The notes beneath the pieces are model-generated. The model saw only the letters and a list, made by a program, of their open reading frames with translations, searched no databases and was not told the DNA's origin. 64,000 nucleotides of DNA from Lachnospiraceae bacterium (GTDB lineage Bacteria; Bacillota; Clostridia; Lachnospirales; Lachnospiraceae). Positions 1-8,361 of this stretch are shown here, piece after piece. Each line of letters begins with the position of its first letter. Position 1 is the stretch's first letter. The stretch is from NCBI GenBank assembly GCA_910574865.1, contig CAJTDN010000004.1:186001-250000 (forward strand), written 5' to 3'. Position numbers and translations under genes: made by a program.

Positions 1-1
1 G

Positions 2-535
2 CTTCCGGATGTAGACGGGTTTCAGATCTGCCAGAAAATCCGGGAAAAGTTTTACTTCCCTGTTATCATGCTGACAGCAAAAGTGGAGGACGGGGATAAA
101 ATCATGGGACTGTCCGTGGCAGATGATTATATTACGAAGCCGTTTAACCCGCTGGAAGTGGTTGCGAGGGTAAAGGCGCAGCTAAGGCAGTACATGCGGT
201 ACAAGCAGCCCAGCTTAAAGCAAGAGGCTGAATGCACAGAATACGATATCAGAGGGATGACAATTAGCAAGAGCAGCCATAAATGTATCTTGTTTGGAAA
301 GGAGATTCAGCTGACGCCAACGGAATTTTCGATTCTTTGGTATCTGTGCGAGCGTCAGGGGACGGTTGTTTCTACGGAGGAATTATTTGAAGCAGTATGG
401 GGTGAACGGTATTTTGACAGCAATAATACCGTGATGGCGCATATCGGGCGTCTCCGGGAAAAAATGAAGGAACCGTCAAGAAATCCGAAATTTATAAAAA
501 CCGTGTGGGGAGTGGGATATACCATTGAAAAATAG
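2..535 (+). CDS. vanR: VanR-type response regulator, 5' partial
   Basis: This is the C-terminal part of an OmpR/PhoB-type response regulator whose start lies left of the window. The frame is open from base 2 and begins at the LPDVDG stretch that follows the phospho-acceptor in receivers. It continues with VIMLTAK (conserved Thr) and DDYITKPF (conserved Lys), then a winged-helix DNA-binding domain ending in VWGVGYTIEK. The stop overlaps the start of the sensor kinase by 11 bases, so the two are co-transcribed and probably translationally coupled. The downstream vanS-Y-H-D-X order identifies it as the regulator of a VanD-type glycopeptide resistance operon. On phosphorylation by VanS it should activate the promoter upstream of vanY. 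The VanD subtype rests on the neighbouring ligase, not on this fragment. Confidence 0.9.
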   Translation, partial: LPDVDGFQICQKIREKFYFPVIMLTAKVEDGDKIMGLSVADDYITKPFNPLEVVARVKAQLRQYMRYKQPSLKQEAECTEYDIRGMTISKSSHKCILFGKEIQLTPTEFSILWYLCERQGTVVSTEELFEAVWGERYFDSNNTVMAHIGRLREKMKEPSRNPKFIKTVWGVGYTIEK

Positions 536-1670
536 AGATAAAACCAGTCATGAAGATGACTATTTACTTTTTAAAAACAGACTGTCCGTTAAAATACTTC
601 TGATGATGGCGTGCTCCATTCTGATTATAGCGGTGGTTTATCTGTTCGTCTTAAAAGATAATTTTGCAAATGTGGTGGTAGCCATTTTAGACAGCTTTAT
701 CTATCATGATCGGGATGAGGCGGTGGCTGTTTATCTGAGAACCTTTAAGGCGTATGAGATATGGCTTTTTCTGATAGCGGTTATGGGCGTGTTTTTTATG
801 ATCTTTCGCCGTTATCTGGACAGTATCTCAAAGTATTTTAAGGAGATCAACCGGGGGATTGATACCCTGGTGCATGAAGATACCAATGATATCGCCCTGC
901 CTCCGGAACTGGCTTCGACCGAAAGGAAAATCAATTCCATACGGCATACACTGACGAAACGGAAAACGGACGCCGAGCTTGCGGAACAGCGGAAAAACGA
1001 CCTTGTTATGTACCTGGCTCATGACTTGAAGACTCCGCTTTCATCGGTTATAGGGTATTTAAACCTGTTAAGGGATGAGAATCAAATCTCCGAGGAACTC
1101 CGGGAAAAATATCTGTCCATTTCACTGGATAAAGCTGAACGTCTGGAAGAGCTGATCAATGAGTTTTTTGAAATTACGAGGTTTAATCTTTCAAACATCA
1201 CGCTTGTGTACAGCAAAATCAATCTGACGATGATGCTGGAACAGCTGGGGCACGAGTTTAAGCCGATGCTGGCCGGGAAAAATCTCAAATGTGAATTTGA
1301 TGTTCAGCCGGACATGATGCTGTCCTGTGATGCCAACAAACTGCAGAGAGTGTTCGATAATCTGCTGAGAAATGCCGTCAGCTACTGTTATGAGAATACT
1401 ACCATTCAAGTGAAAGCCAGGCTGACAGAAGACCATGTGCTCATCCAAGTCATAAACGAAGGGGATATGATTCCCGGGGAGAGATTGGAAAGAATCTTTG
1501 AGCAGTTTTACCGCCTGGATGTGTCACGAAGCTCAAGCACCGGCGGAGCCGGTCTGGGACTTGCGATTGCAAGGGAGATTGTGGAACTGCACCATGGACA
1601 GATCACTGCCCGCAGCGAAAACGGTATCACCAGTTTTGAGGTTACATTGCCCACCGTAGGAAAATCGTAA
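525..1670 (+). CDS. vanS: VanS-type sensor histidine kinase
   Basis: A membrane histidine kinase of 381 residues that senses glycopeptide-induced wall stress and controls VanR phosphorylation. Two membrane segments are visible, near residues 25-45 and 78-95, with a short external loop between them. The H-box is YLAHDLKTPLSSVIGY near residue 166, followed by an N-box (NLLRNAVSY) and a G-box (GAGLGLAIA). The start is a TTG inside the vanR coding end, an 11-base overlap typical of coupled vanRS pairs. The length is normal for VanS and no frameshift is visible. This matters because VanD strains often carry vanS or ddl mutations causing constitutive resistance. The stop codon lies inside a VanR-like binding box that serves the next operon. 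Confidence 0.9.
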   Translation: MKNRDKTSHEDDYLLFKNRLSVKILLMMACSILIIAVVYLFVLKDNFANVVVAILDSFIYHDRDEAVAVYLRTFKAYEIWLFLIAVMGVFFMIFRRYLDSISKYFKEINRGIDTLVHEDTNDIALPPELASTERKINSIRHTLTKRKTDAELAEQRKNDLVMYLAHDLKTPLSSVIGYLNLLRDENQISEELREKYLSISLDKAERLEELINEFFEITRFNLSNITLVYSKINLTMMLEQLGHEFKPMLAGKNLKCEFDVQPDMMLSCDANKLQRVFDNLLRNAVSYCYENTTIQVKARLTEDHVLIQVINEGDMIPGERLERIFEQFYRLDVSRSSSTGGAGLGLAIAREIVELHHGQITARSENGITSFEVTLPTVGKS

Positions 1671-1706
1671 GAAATTCCGAGATAAACCGTGTGTTATCCA
1701 TAAAAT
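1654..1706 (+). promoter_or_regulatory. Tandem VanR boxes and candidate vanY promoter
   Basis: Two adjacent 11-bp repeats, CCGTAGGAAAA (1654-1664) and TCGTAAGAAAT (1665-1675, followed by T), overlap the vanS stop codon. The second matches the published VanR-binding consensus TCGTANGAAATT. A -10-like element lies at about 1695-1706 (TATCCA or TAAAAT). Tandem 11-bp half-sites are the usual layout for OmpR-family activators. I infer this is the VanR-dependent promoter of vanYHDX. Confidence 0.7.
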
Positions 1707-1720
1707 AATGCGAAAAAATA

Positions 1721-1767
1721 AATCGCTCCATTCTGGTATTCTTTATATCAGAGGGAGCGATTTTTTT
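1721..1767 (+). terminator. Intrinsic terminator in the vanY leader
   Basis: AATCGCTCC (1721-1729) pairs perfectly with GGAGCGATT (1754-1762), and the stem runs into seven T residues (1761-1767). It can end vanRS transcription. It also lies downstream of the candidate vanY promoter, so it would sit inside the leader of the resistance operon and could act as an attenuator. Confidence 0.75.
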
Positions 1768-1793
1768 GTATGTGGAAAGGAGTTAAGAGAAAC

Positions 1794-2861
1794 GTGGAAC
1801 GTCAAAATAACAATGAAAACCAGTATGGAAGGAACCGCAGAAAAGACAAAAGAAGAAAATTGTTTTTTTACAGAGCAGCATGTGCCATGCTCGGTCTGCT
1901 CATAGTCTGTGTAATTTTTGGAGCTGTGTATTTTCTGAGAGAGAGTAAAGATCCCGCTCTTCCATCCAAAGAAAATACAAAGACAAGCAAGGACTATTCA
2001 TTTCTGGCCGACGGCCAGAGTGAGGAGGAGTCTCCAGCTTCGGAGCCAGCCATATCCAACCGGGCGAATGCGATTGACCTGAACATTATAGCAGAAAATG
2101 CCATTGTGGTGAATAAAGACACCGATGCGTTATTGTATCAAAAAAACGGCACGGACAGAATTGCGCCGGCCAGTACAGCAAAAATGATTACAGCGTTGAC
2201 CGTGCTTGAATATTGTTCTCCGGAGGATGAGATGAGAGTCGGTGCGGAGATTGAAATGATCCATAGTGATTCGTCAACCGCATGGCTTATGAAAGGCGAT
2301 ACCCTGACTGTCAGGCAGCTCCTGATTGCCCTGATGCTTCCGTCCGGCAATGATGCGGCCTATACCCTTGCAGTCAATACCGGAAAGACCATTGCGGGTG
2401 ATAATAGCCTGTCCAATCAGCAGGCCATTCAAATATTCATGGATAAGGTAAATGAGAAGGCCAAGGCAATTGGCGTTACAGACTCGAATTTTGTGGTTCC
2501 GGATGGGTATGACGCCGAGGGGCAGTATACCACGGCCTATGATCTTGCCATCATTGCAAAGGCATGTTTGGAGGATCCCATTATTTCAGAAATTGTGGCG
2601 AGCAATACGTCATATGAAAGATGGCCGAACGGAAGGGAGGTCACTTACAACAATTCCAATGAGCTTCTTGATCCGAACAGTCCCTATTATCGTCCGGAGG
2701 TCATCGGCCTGAAAACCGGGACCAGCAGCCGTGGTGGTGCCTGTGTCGTCTCCGCAGCAGTGATTGACGGAGAAACCTATATCTGCGTAGTCATGGGCTC
2801 TACGAAAGAAAGCAGGTTTCAGGACAGCGTTGCCATTTTGGATAAAATCAAGGCCCAGTGA
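1794..2861 (+). CDS. vanY: VanY-D type D,D-carboxypeptidase (penicillin-binding fold)
   Basis: A membrane-anchored serine D,D-carboxypeptidase that removes the terminal D-Ala from remaining pentapeptide precursors, the vancomycin target. It has a charged N-terminus, one membrane anchor (near residues 25-45), a Ser/Glu-rich linker, and a peptidase S11 (PBP5-like) domain. The catalytic motifs are STAK (SxxK), SGN in MLPSGNDAA, and KTG in IGLKTGTSS. VanY of VanD clusters is of this penicillin-sensitive type, unlike the zinc VanY of VanA. I chose the GTG at 1794 because GGAAAGGAG ends 11 bases upstream. An in-frame ATG at 1770 would place that ribosome binding site inside the gene and start on the terminator tail. 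Confidence 0.85.
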   Translation: MERQNNNENQYGRNRRKDKRRKLFFYRAACAMLGLLIVCVIFGAVYFLRESKDPALPSKENTKTSKDYSFLADGQSEEESPASEPAISNRANAIDLNIIAENAIVVNKDTDALLYQKNGTDRIAPASTAKMITALTVLEYCSPEDEMRVGAEIEMIHSDSSTAWLMKGDTLTVRQLLIALMLPSGNDAAYTLAVNTGKTIAGDNSLSNQQAIQIFMDKVNEKAKAIGVTDSNFVVPDGYDAEGQYTTAYDLAIIAKACLEDPIISEIVASNTSYERWPNGREVTYNNSNELLDPNSPYYRPEVIGLKTGTSSRGGACVVSAAVIDGETYICVVMGSTKESRFQDSVAILDKIKAQ

Positions 2862-2880
2862 AATGTTAAGGAGGAAACGA

Positions 2881-3852
2881 ATGCAGGAAAAAATAGATAT
2901 TACGGTTTTTGGGTGTGAGCGGGATGAAGCGGCGGTATTCCGTAAACTTTCATCTGAGTATGGCATCACAGTTTCGCTTATCGAAGATGCCGTATCAGAG
3001 CACAATGCAAAATTAGCGGACGGATGCCAGTGTGTCAGCGTAAGCCATAAGGCGGAGCTGTCGGAGCAGCTTCTCCTTGCGCTGAAACACGCAGGAGTGA
3101 AATACATCAGTACCCGGAGCATTGGCTTCAACCATATTGATATACAGGCTGCAGGTCAGTTGGGCATGGCTGTTGGCACAGTGGCATACTCACCGGGAAG
3201 CGTGGCTGATTATACCGTCATGCTGATGCTTATGCTGCTGCGCGGCACAAAGTCGGTCCTGCGAGGAACCCAGAAGCAGAATTATTGTCTGAATGACTGC
3301 CGTGGAAAAGAACTGCAGGATTTGACGATTGGCGTCTTGGGAACCGGACGAATCGGACAGGCAGTCATGGAACGCCTGGAGGGATTCGGCTGCAAGGTAT
3401 TGGCCTACGACCGAAATCACAAAGCAGGAGCGAATTATGTTTCGTTTTGTGAATTATTGAAGAGCAGCGACATTGTTACGCTGCATGTGCCTCTGGCAGA
3501 GGATACCCGCCATATGATTGGGCGCGAGCAGCTAGAGATGATGAAGAGGGAGGCACTTCTGATCAACACGGCACGGGGGGCTTTAGTGGATACGGCTGCA
3601 CTGGTTGCTGCGCTGAAAGAACAAAAAATCGGCGGAGCCGCCTTAGATGTCCTGGAAGGGGAAGAAGGCATCTTTTACCATGAATGCACACAAAAAACGA
3701 TAGGGCATCCTTACCTATCCGCTTTGCAGAAAATGCCCAATGTCATTGTTACGCCGCATACGGCCTATCATACGGACCGGGTACTGGTCGATACCGTGAG
3801 CAATACCATCCGAAATTGTCTGAATTTTGAAAGGAGTCTTGGAAATGTATAA
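2881..3852 (+). CDS. vanH: VanH D-lactate dehydrogenase
   Basis: A cytoplasmic D-2-hydroxyacid dehydrogenase of 323 residues that reduces pyruvate to D-lactate, the substrate the VanD ligase joins to D-Ala. The NAD-binding motif GVLGTGRIGQ lies near residue 150. The catalytic Arg is in INTARGALVD, the Glu in DVLEGEEG, and the His in VTPHTAYHT. STRSIGFNHID is the usual substrate-loop signature of D-lactate dehydrogenases. The ATG at 2881 follows AGGAGG at good spacing; an upstream in-frame ATG at 2863 would lie before that site. Its last codons overlap the vanD start by 8 bases, so the two are translationally coupled. Length matches VanH of the vanA, vanB and vanD types. Confidence 0.92.
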   Translation: MQEKIDITVFGCERDEAAVFRKLSSEYGITVSLIEDAVSEHNAKLADGCQCVSVSHKAELSEQLLLALKHAGVKYISTRSIGFNHIDIQAAGQLGMAVGTVAYSPGSVADYTVMLMLMLLRGTKSVLRGTQKQNYCLNDCRGKELQDLTIGVLGTGRIGQAVMERLEGFGCKVLAYDRNHKAGANYVSFCELLKSSDIVTLHVPLAEDTRHMIGREQLEMMKREALLINTARGALVDTAALVAALKEQKIGGAALDVLEGEEGIFYHECTQKTIGHPYLSALQKMPNVIVTPHTAYHTDRVLVDTVSNTIRNCLNFERSLGNV

Positions 3853-4876
3853 GCTTAAAATTGCAGTCCTGTTTGGAGGCTGCTCAGAGGAACATGATGT
3901 TTCAGTGAAATCAGCGATGGAGGTTGCAGCAAATATAAACAAGGAAAAATACCAGCTATTTTATATTGGAATCACAAAATCCGGCGCATGGAAACTATGC
4001 GATAAGCCCTGTCGGGACTGGGAGAACTATGCGGGATACCCGGCTGTGATTTCTCCGGACAGAAGGACCCATGGCCTGCTGATACAAAAGGACGGCGGAT
4101 ATGAGAGCCAGCCTGTAGACGTGGTGCTTCCGATGATTCATGGAAAATTTGGCGAGGACGGAACCATACAGGGTCTGCTTGAGCTGTCCGGCATTCCTTA
4201 TGTGGGATGCGACATTCAAAGTTCTGTAACCTGTATGGATAAGTCGCTCGCTTATATGGTTGTGAAAAATGCGGGAATTGAGGTACCTGGGTTTCGAGTT
4301 CTACAAAAGGGGGACAGCCTGGAAGCAGAGACGCTCTCGTACCCAGCCTTTGTAAAGCCTGCCCGTTCCGGCTCCTCTTTTGGCGTGAATAAGGTATGTC
4401 GGGCAGAGGAACTGCAGGCAGCGGTCACTGAGGCGGGTAAGTATGACAGCAAAATATTGGTTGAGGAGGCCGTTTCCGGGAGTGAGGTAGGATGTGCCAT
4501 ACTGGGAAACGGAAACGATCTCATCGCCGGCGAGGTCGATCAGATTGAATTGAAACACGGGTTTTTTAAGATCCATCAGGAAGCACAGCCGGAAAAGGGG
4601 TCTGAAAATGCTGTGATTAGAGTTCCAGCCGCCCTGCCAGATGAAGTTAGGGAGCAGATTCAGGAAACGGCGAAGAAGATTTACCGGGTACTTGGCTGCA
4701 GAGGTCTGGCCCGCATTGATTTGTTTTTACGGGAGGATGGAAGCATTGTCCTGAATGAAGTGAACACCATGCCTGGATTTACTTCCTATAGCCGTTATCC
4801 ACGCATGATGACAGCAACAGGGTTTACGCTTTCTGAAATATTGGACCGCTTGATTGGACTTTCACTTAGGAGGTAA
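3845..4876 (+). CDS. vanD: VanD-type D-Ala:D-Lac ligase
   Basis: An ATP-grasp ligase of 343 residues making D-alanyl-D-lactate, which replaces D-Ala-D-Ala in peptidoglycan precursors and lowers glycopeptide affinity. The N-terminal GGCSEEHDVSVKSAMEVA and the omega-loop region KIHQEAQPEKGSENA are those of D-Lac-type ligases; D-Ala-D-Ala ligases have a Tyr-Lys motif there. LNEVNTMPGFTSYSRYPRMM is the C-terminal ATP/Mg signature. The N-terminal stretch (MYKLKIAVLFGGCSEEH, and KPCRDWENYAGYPAV further on) agrees with VanD as I remember it. The VanD subtype call is from memory and an alignment would settle it. The gene is preceded by AAAGGAG within vanH and followed five bases later by vanX. No damage is visible. 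Confidence 0.9.
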   Translation: MYKLKIAVLFGGCSEEHDVSVKSAMEVAANINKEKYQLFYIGITKSGAWKLCDKPCRDWENYAGYPAVISPDRRTHGLLIQKDGGYESQPVDVVLPMIHGKFGEDGTIQGLLELSGIPYVGCDIQSSVTCMDKSLAYMVVKNAGIEVPGFRVLQKGDSLEAETLSYPAFVKPARSGSSFGVNKVCRAEELQAAVTEAGKYDSKILVEEAVSGSEVGCAILGNGNDLIAGEVDQIELKHGFFKIHQEAQPEKGSENAVIRVPAALPDEVREQIQETAKKIYRVLGCRGLARIDLFLREDGSIVLNEVNTMPGFTSYSRYPRMMTATGFTLSEILDRLIGLSLRR

Positions 4877-4881
4877 CCATC

Positions 4882-5478
4882 ATGGAAAAGAACTTTGTCT
4901 TTTTGGATGAAATGCTGCCCGGTATCCGATGGGATGCCAAATATGCCACATGGGACAATTTCACCGGGAAACCGGTAGACGGATATATGGTAAACCGTGT
5001 TATGGGAACGAAGGAGTTGGGAGTTGCTTTGCGTAAGGCTCAGAAGATAGCAGAGAAACTGGGATATGGTTTGCTCTTATGGGACGGCTATCGCCCCCAG
5101 TGCGCAGTGAATTGTTTTCTGAATTGGGCTTCCCAACCGGAAGACAATCTGACGAAAAAGCGTTACTATCCAAATATCAAAAGGAATGAAATGGTTGCGA
5201 AGGGGTACGTGGCTTCCCAGTCCAGCCACAGCCGTGGAAGTACGGTTGACCTTACAATTTTTCATTTGAATAGTGGAATGCTTGTGCCAATGGGCGGAGA
5301 TTTCGATTTTATGGATGAACGGTCACACCATGCCGCAAGCGGTCTGAGCGAAGAGGAATCAAAAAACCGGCAGTGCCTGCGTTATATCATGGAGAGCAGC
5401 GGATTTGAAGCCTATCGTTATGAATGGTGGCATTACGTCTTGGCGGACGAGACATACTTTGATTTTTGCATTGCATGA
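4882..5478 (+). CDS. vanX: VanX D-Ala-D-Ala dipeptidase
   Basis: A zinc D,D-dipeptidase of 198 residues that hydrolyses D-Ala-D-Ala in the cytoplasm, so the normal dipeptide cannot enter precursors. Zinc ligands are visible in SQSSHSRGSTVDLTI (His and Asp seven apart) and EWWHY (catalytic Glu and third zinc His). LLWDGYRP carries the catalytic Arg. The ATG follows GGAGG by seven bases and lies five bases after the vanD stop, completing the essential vanHDX set. It is slightly shorter than VanX of vanA (about 202 residues) but all key residues are present. Described vanD operons have an integrase gene near this end; here a WYL regulator follows instead. Confidence 0.93.
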   Translation: MEKNFVFLDEMLPGIRWDAKYATWDNFTGKPVDGYMVNRVMGTKELGVALRKAQKIAEKLGYGLLLWDGYRPQCAVNCFLNWASQPEDNLTKKRYYPNIKRNEMVAKGYVASQSSHSRGSTVDLTIFHLNSGMLVPMGGDFDFMDERSHHAASGLSEEESKNRQCLRYIMESSGFEAYRYEWWHYVLADETYFDFCIA

Positions 5479-5493
5479 TGAATTTGCTCAGAT

Positions 5494-5516
5494 GCCCCGT
5501 CAGCGTGCTGCGGGGC
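5494..5516 (+). terminator. Hairpin after vanX
   Basis: GCCCCG (5494-5499) pairs with CGGGGC (5511-5516) just after the vanX stop. The downstream sequence is only moderately T-rich, so this is a weak terminator candidate for the vanYHDX transcript. Confidence 0.4.
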
Positions 5517-5637
5517 GATTAACTTGGCAAAACAGGTTCTGATCTACTGTACCACAAATAGGGGGCTCTGTTTGTTATTACAAAAACTTGACATTCGATG
5601 TCTTATTTCGGTGAAATTGACAGAGGAGGTGCCTTAA

Positions 5638-6549
5638 ATGAAAAGCAACAGAATGTTCGGTATATTATGTATTTTATTGGAGCGGGAAAAAATAACGGCA
5701 CAGGATCTGGCAGAGTATTTTGAGGTCTCTGTGCGCACGATCCATAGGGATTTGTTGGATTTGTCCAGCGCAGGGTTCCCAGTGACTACACAGCAGGGCA
5801 CTGGCGGCGGCATATCTTTGCTGCCAAACTTTAAATACAACAAATCAGTCCTGAATAAAGAGGACATAGATCTAATTGTGTCCGGCATACAGGGGTTTGC
5901 AAGCATAGATGAGAGTTCAAAAATAAAGACACTGCTTGCGAAGCTGCGCCTTGGGCAGGAAGATAAGCTGCTGCTGGAGAATGATATCATCATTGATTTC
6001 ACATCCTGGAATCATAAGAATATGACCATTGAAAAAATTAAAATCATCCGTTCTGCGATTGCCTCCCGGCGCCTGTTGGAACTGGAGTATTACAGCAGCA
6101 ATGGATACTCCAAAAGAACCGTGGAACCCTACAAGCTCATCTTCAAGGAAGAATACTGGTATCTTTTCGCCTACTGCACACAAAGGCAGGATTTCCGTGT
6201 TTTTAGGCTCAACAGAGTATCGAAGCTGGCGCTTTGCGAACAGACCTATACGGAACGGGCAGATTATGAAATTCCGGTATTGCAGAGCGCATTTTCAAAT
6301 GGCGTGGGGCAATTGGTTACAGTCAGAATGGATAAATCTTATGAGTTTCTGGCGATTGATTTCTTTGGCCAGAGCAATATCCGGGAAGAAAACAATTCTC
6401 TCTACGTTTCTTTTTATACGGAATACCCGGAGTGGATCGTAAGCACTTTTGCAAGCTTGGGGGATAAAGCGGAAATTATAGAGCCAAAGACGCTGCGGGA
6501 TGATATCAAGGCATTTTTAGAGCAGGCCAGAAAACAATATGATAAATGA
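5638..6549 (+). CDS. WYL-domain transcriptional regulator
   Basis: A 303-residue regulator with an N-terminal helix-turn-helix of the HTH_11/DeoR-like class (ITAQDLAEYFEVSVRTIHRDL, residues 16-36) and a WYL sensing domain (residues about 140-210, with RTVEPYKLIFKEEYWYLFAYC). A C-terminal WCX-like extension follows. The family binds small ligands or nucleic acid and often controls stress or defence genes. It is monocistronic, with AGAGGAGG upstream and a possible promoter (TTGACA near 5587, TGAAAT about 17 bases on). It is separated from vanX by 160 bases. Nothing ties it to vancomycin resistance except location. It could belong to the mobile segment that brought the van genes, or to the older host sequence. 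Confidence 0.85.
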   Translation: MKSNRMFGILCILLEREKITAQDLAEYFEVSVRTIHRDLLDLSSAGFPVTTQQGTGGGISLLPNFKYNKSVLNKEDIDLIVSGIQGFASIDESSKIKTLLAKLRLGQEDKLLLENDIIIDFTSWNHKNMTIEKIKIIRSAIASRRLLELEYYSSNGYSKRTVEPYKLIFKEEYWYLFAYCTQRQDFRVFRLNRVSKLALCEQTYTERADYEIPVLQSAFSNGVGQLVTVRMDKSYEFLAIDFFGQSNIREENNSLYVSFYTEYPEWIVSTFASLGDKAEIIEPKTLRDDIKAFLEQARKQYDK

Positions 6550-6613
6550 GAACCAGCGATTCTCACTTTTACGATAGGAAATGCTTTGCACAGATTGGCT
6601 CATAAAAATCCTC

Positions 6614-6672
6614 TTGACAAGTAAACGAGCGTTTACTATAATATCAAAAGGAAGAGGTAAACGATTGTTTAC
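6614..6672 (+). promoter_or_regulatory. Promoter with two TetR-type operators
   Basis: TTGACA (6614-6619) and TATAAT (6637-6642) are separated by 17 bp. The spacer carries GTAAACGAGCGTTTAC (6621-6636). A second copy, GTAAACGATTGTTTAC (6657-6672), lies just before the ribosome binding site. Both are inverted repeats with arms GTAAACG/CGTTTAC or near it, in phase to block polymerase. I infer autoregulation by the TetR protein encoded next. Confidence 0.8.
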
Positions 6673-6691
6673 ATTGTAGGAGGTACATAGA

Positions 6692-7333
6692 ATGACTGAT
6701 ACAAAGGAAAAAATATTGGCCGTTGCATTGCAATTATTTGCAAAAGACGGATATGAGGCAGTTTCCGTCAGTAAAATAGCAGAAAAATTGGGAATTACGA
6801 AAGGGGCGCTGTATAAGCATTATGAAAACAAGAAGGATATTTTCAACAGTATTGTTGCGCGTATGTCACAATCGGATCATGAAATAGCACGAAAATATGG
6901 TGTGCCAGAAAATGTGTTTGATTGTGCACCGGATCAATATGAGAAAATCGGATTGAAAAATCTAAAAAATTTTGCCGTTTCACAATACCGGTTTTGGACT
7001 TCAGATGAATTCGCCGCTGATTATCGTAAAATGCTCACTTTAGAGCAGTATCGTAATCTAGAATTAAACAAGTTGTATCAGGATAGCCTTGTGCGTGGGC
7101 CTGTTCTTTATTTAAAAGATATTTTTCGTGAGATGATTAGATGTGGTGTGTTAAAGGAGAATGACCCATACCAACTTGCAATAGAATTTTTCTCCCCGCT
7201 TTTTTTACTTATCAATATGTCAGATGAAAATGAATCTTATGTGGATATTGAAAAACGGCTAATAAAGCATATTGATTTTTTTATAGAATCTCACACAAAG
7301 GAAAGGGAAAACAAAAATGAAATATATTCGTAG
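6692..7333 (+). CDS. TetR family regulator
   Basis: A 213-residue TetR/AcrR-type repressor. The N-terminal helix-turn-helix is typical: ILAVALQLFAKDGYEAVSV, then KIAEKLGITKGALYKHYENK (residues 8-48). The rest is an all-helical ligand domain without a family-specific motif I recognise. The ATG follows AGGAGG by eight bases. The gene overlaps the following methyltransferase by 17 bases, so the pair is one transcription unit. Two GTAAAC...GTTTAC operators in the promoter suggest it represses itself and the methyltransferase until a ligand binds. Ligand unknown. Confidence 0.88.
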   Translation: MTDTKEKILAVALQLFAKDGYEAVSVSKIAEKLGITKGALYKHYENKKDIFNSIVARMSQSDHEIARKYGVPENVFDCAPDQYEKIGLKNLKNFAVSQYRFWTSDEFAADYRKMLTLEQYRNLELNKLYQDSLVRGPVLYLKDIFREMIRCGVLKENDPYQLAIEFFSPLFLLINMSDENESYVDIEKRLIKHIDFFIESHTKERENKNEIYS

Positions 7334-8033
7334 TCAAAAATATAACATTCCTGAATTACAGGCTAAAATTATGGGGCCAAATCCAGTCAAACTGGAGGAG
7401 GAACTTTTACTTCATTGCAAAATCTCCCCAAACGCCATAGTATGTGATCTTGGCAGCGGTCAGGGGTTGACTTCCCTCTTTCTTGTAAAAGAGTACGGGT
7501 TTACTGTATATGCCACGGATTTGTGGAGCGATCCGGAAGATAATCGAAAATTCTTTCGCAAAATGGGGTTGTCCGATGAGCAGATTATTCCGGTTAAGGC
7601 AGATGCCACAGCACTTCCGTTTGAGGAAGAATTTTTCGATGCAATCATCAGTACGGATTCCTATAATTATTTTGGGCGAGATCCTAAATTCCTTGACGAT
7701 AAATTGCTCCCATATCTTAAACATGGTGGCTATATTTATATTGCCATTCCTGGAATGAAAAAAGATTGTCATAGTAATCTGCCACCAGAATTACTTCTCT
7801 CATGGACACCGGAACAGCTTGATTATATGCACGATATAATGTATTGGGAAAATATAATCCGCCATTGCAAAGGGGCCAGGGTACTTTCCATTCATGAGAT
7901 GGAAAGTAATGAGGAAGTATGGAACGACTGGTTAAAGCAAGAAAACGAGTATGCAATCAGTGATCGTAAAGCTATGGAGGCTGGCGGAGGTAAATATTTG
8001 AATTTTATTTCTATTGTTCTTCAAAGATTATAG
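7317..8033 (+). CDS. Class I SAM-dependent methyltransferase
   Basis: A 238-residue protein with the Rossmann SAM-binding motif VCDLGSGQGLTS near residue 42, an acidic residue ending strand 2 (VYATDLW), and a motif II/III region around DAIISTDSYNYFG. This is a small-molecule type methyltransferase (Methyltransf_11/25-like); the substrate cannot be told from sequence. It is coupled to the upstream TetR gene and presumably induced with it. Such TetR-methyltransferase pairs are common in Clostridia and often act on xenobiotics, but that is inference. No membrane segment or signal peptide is present. Confidence 0.85.
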   Translation: MKYIRSQKYNIPELQAKIMGPNPVKLEEELLLHCKISPNAIVCDLGSGQGLTSLFLVKEYGFTVYATDLWSDPEDNRKFFRKMGLSDEQIIPVKADATALPFEEEFFDAIISTDSYNYFGRDPKFLDDKLLPYLKHGGYIYIAIPGMKKDCHSNLPPELLLSWTPEQLDYMHDIMYWENIIRHCKGARVLSIHEMESNEEVWNDWLKQENEYAISDRKAMEAGGGKYLNFISIVLQRL

Positions 8034-8361
8034 CAATAAAATCAAGAGACGGCCGAGTTTGATTATGAAGAAGCCGGATGCTGCCTTGATACTTCACCGG
8101 GAAGAGTCATGTACTTTTTTATGATCCGGAACAGTATTTTAAGTATATAAGGCCAGTGCGAAAAGGGTAGGGGCATAAAGCCCGGGTAAGGCGTCATTGC
8201 ACAAAAAAGATATGAAATATGACAGAACGCTGTCATGTTTATAGTTTATCATAGAATGCTGAAGGACGGAGGGGCGTAAAGGGAACGGAGGTGATATCCT
8301 TGGGAAATTAGCTGTACTGGAAATATCCGAGCCGGGAGATAAAATCGGAGAAAAGCTGCTT
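8034..8361. other. Intergenic stretch, no gene recognised
   Basis: No credible coding sequence or RNA gene is visible. The frame of the next gene stays open for about 90 bases upstream of its ATG (through AVLEISEPGDKIGEKLL), but no start codon is found there. The next gene may therefore be the 3' part of a longer ancestral gene. Confidence 0.4.

Noticed and set aside
1770-1793. ATG at 1770 as the vanY start
   Set aside because: It would begin on the terminator tail and place the only good ribosome binding site inside the gene; GTG 1794 fits that site.
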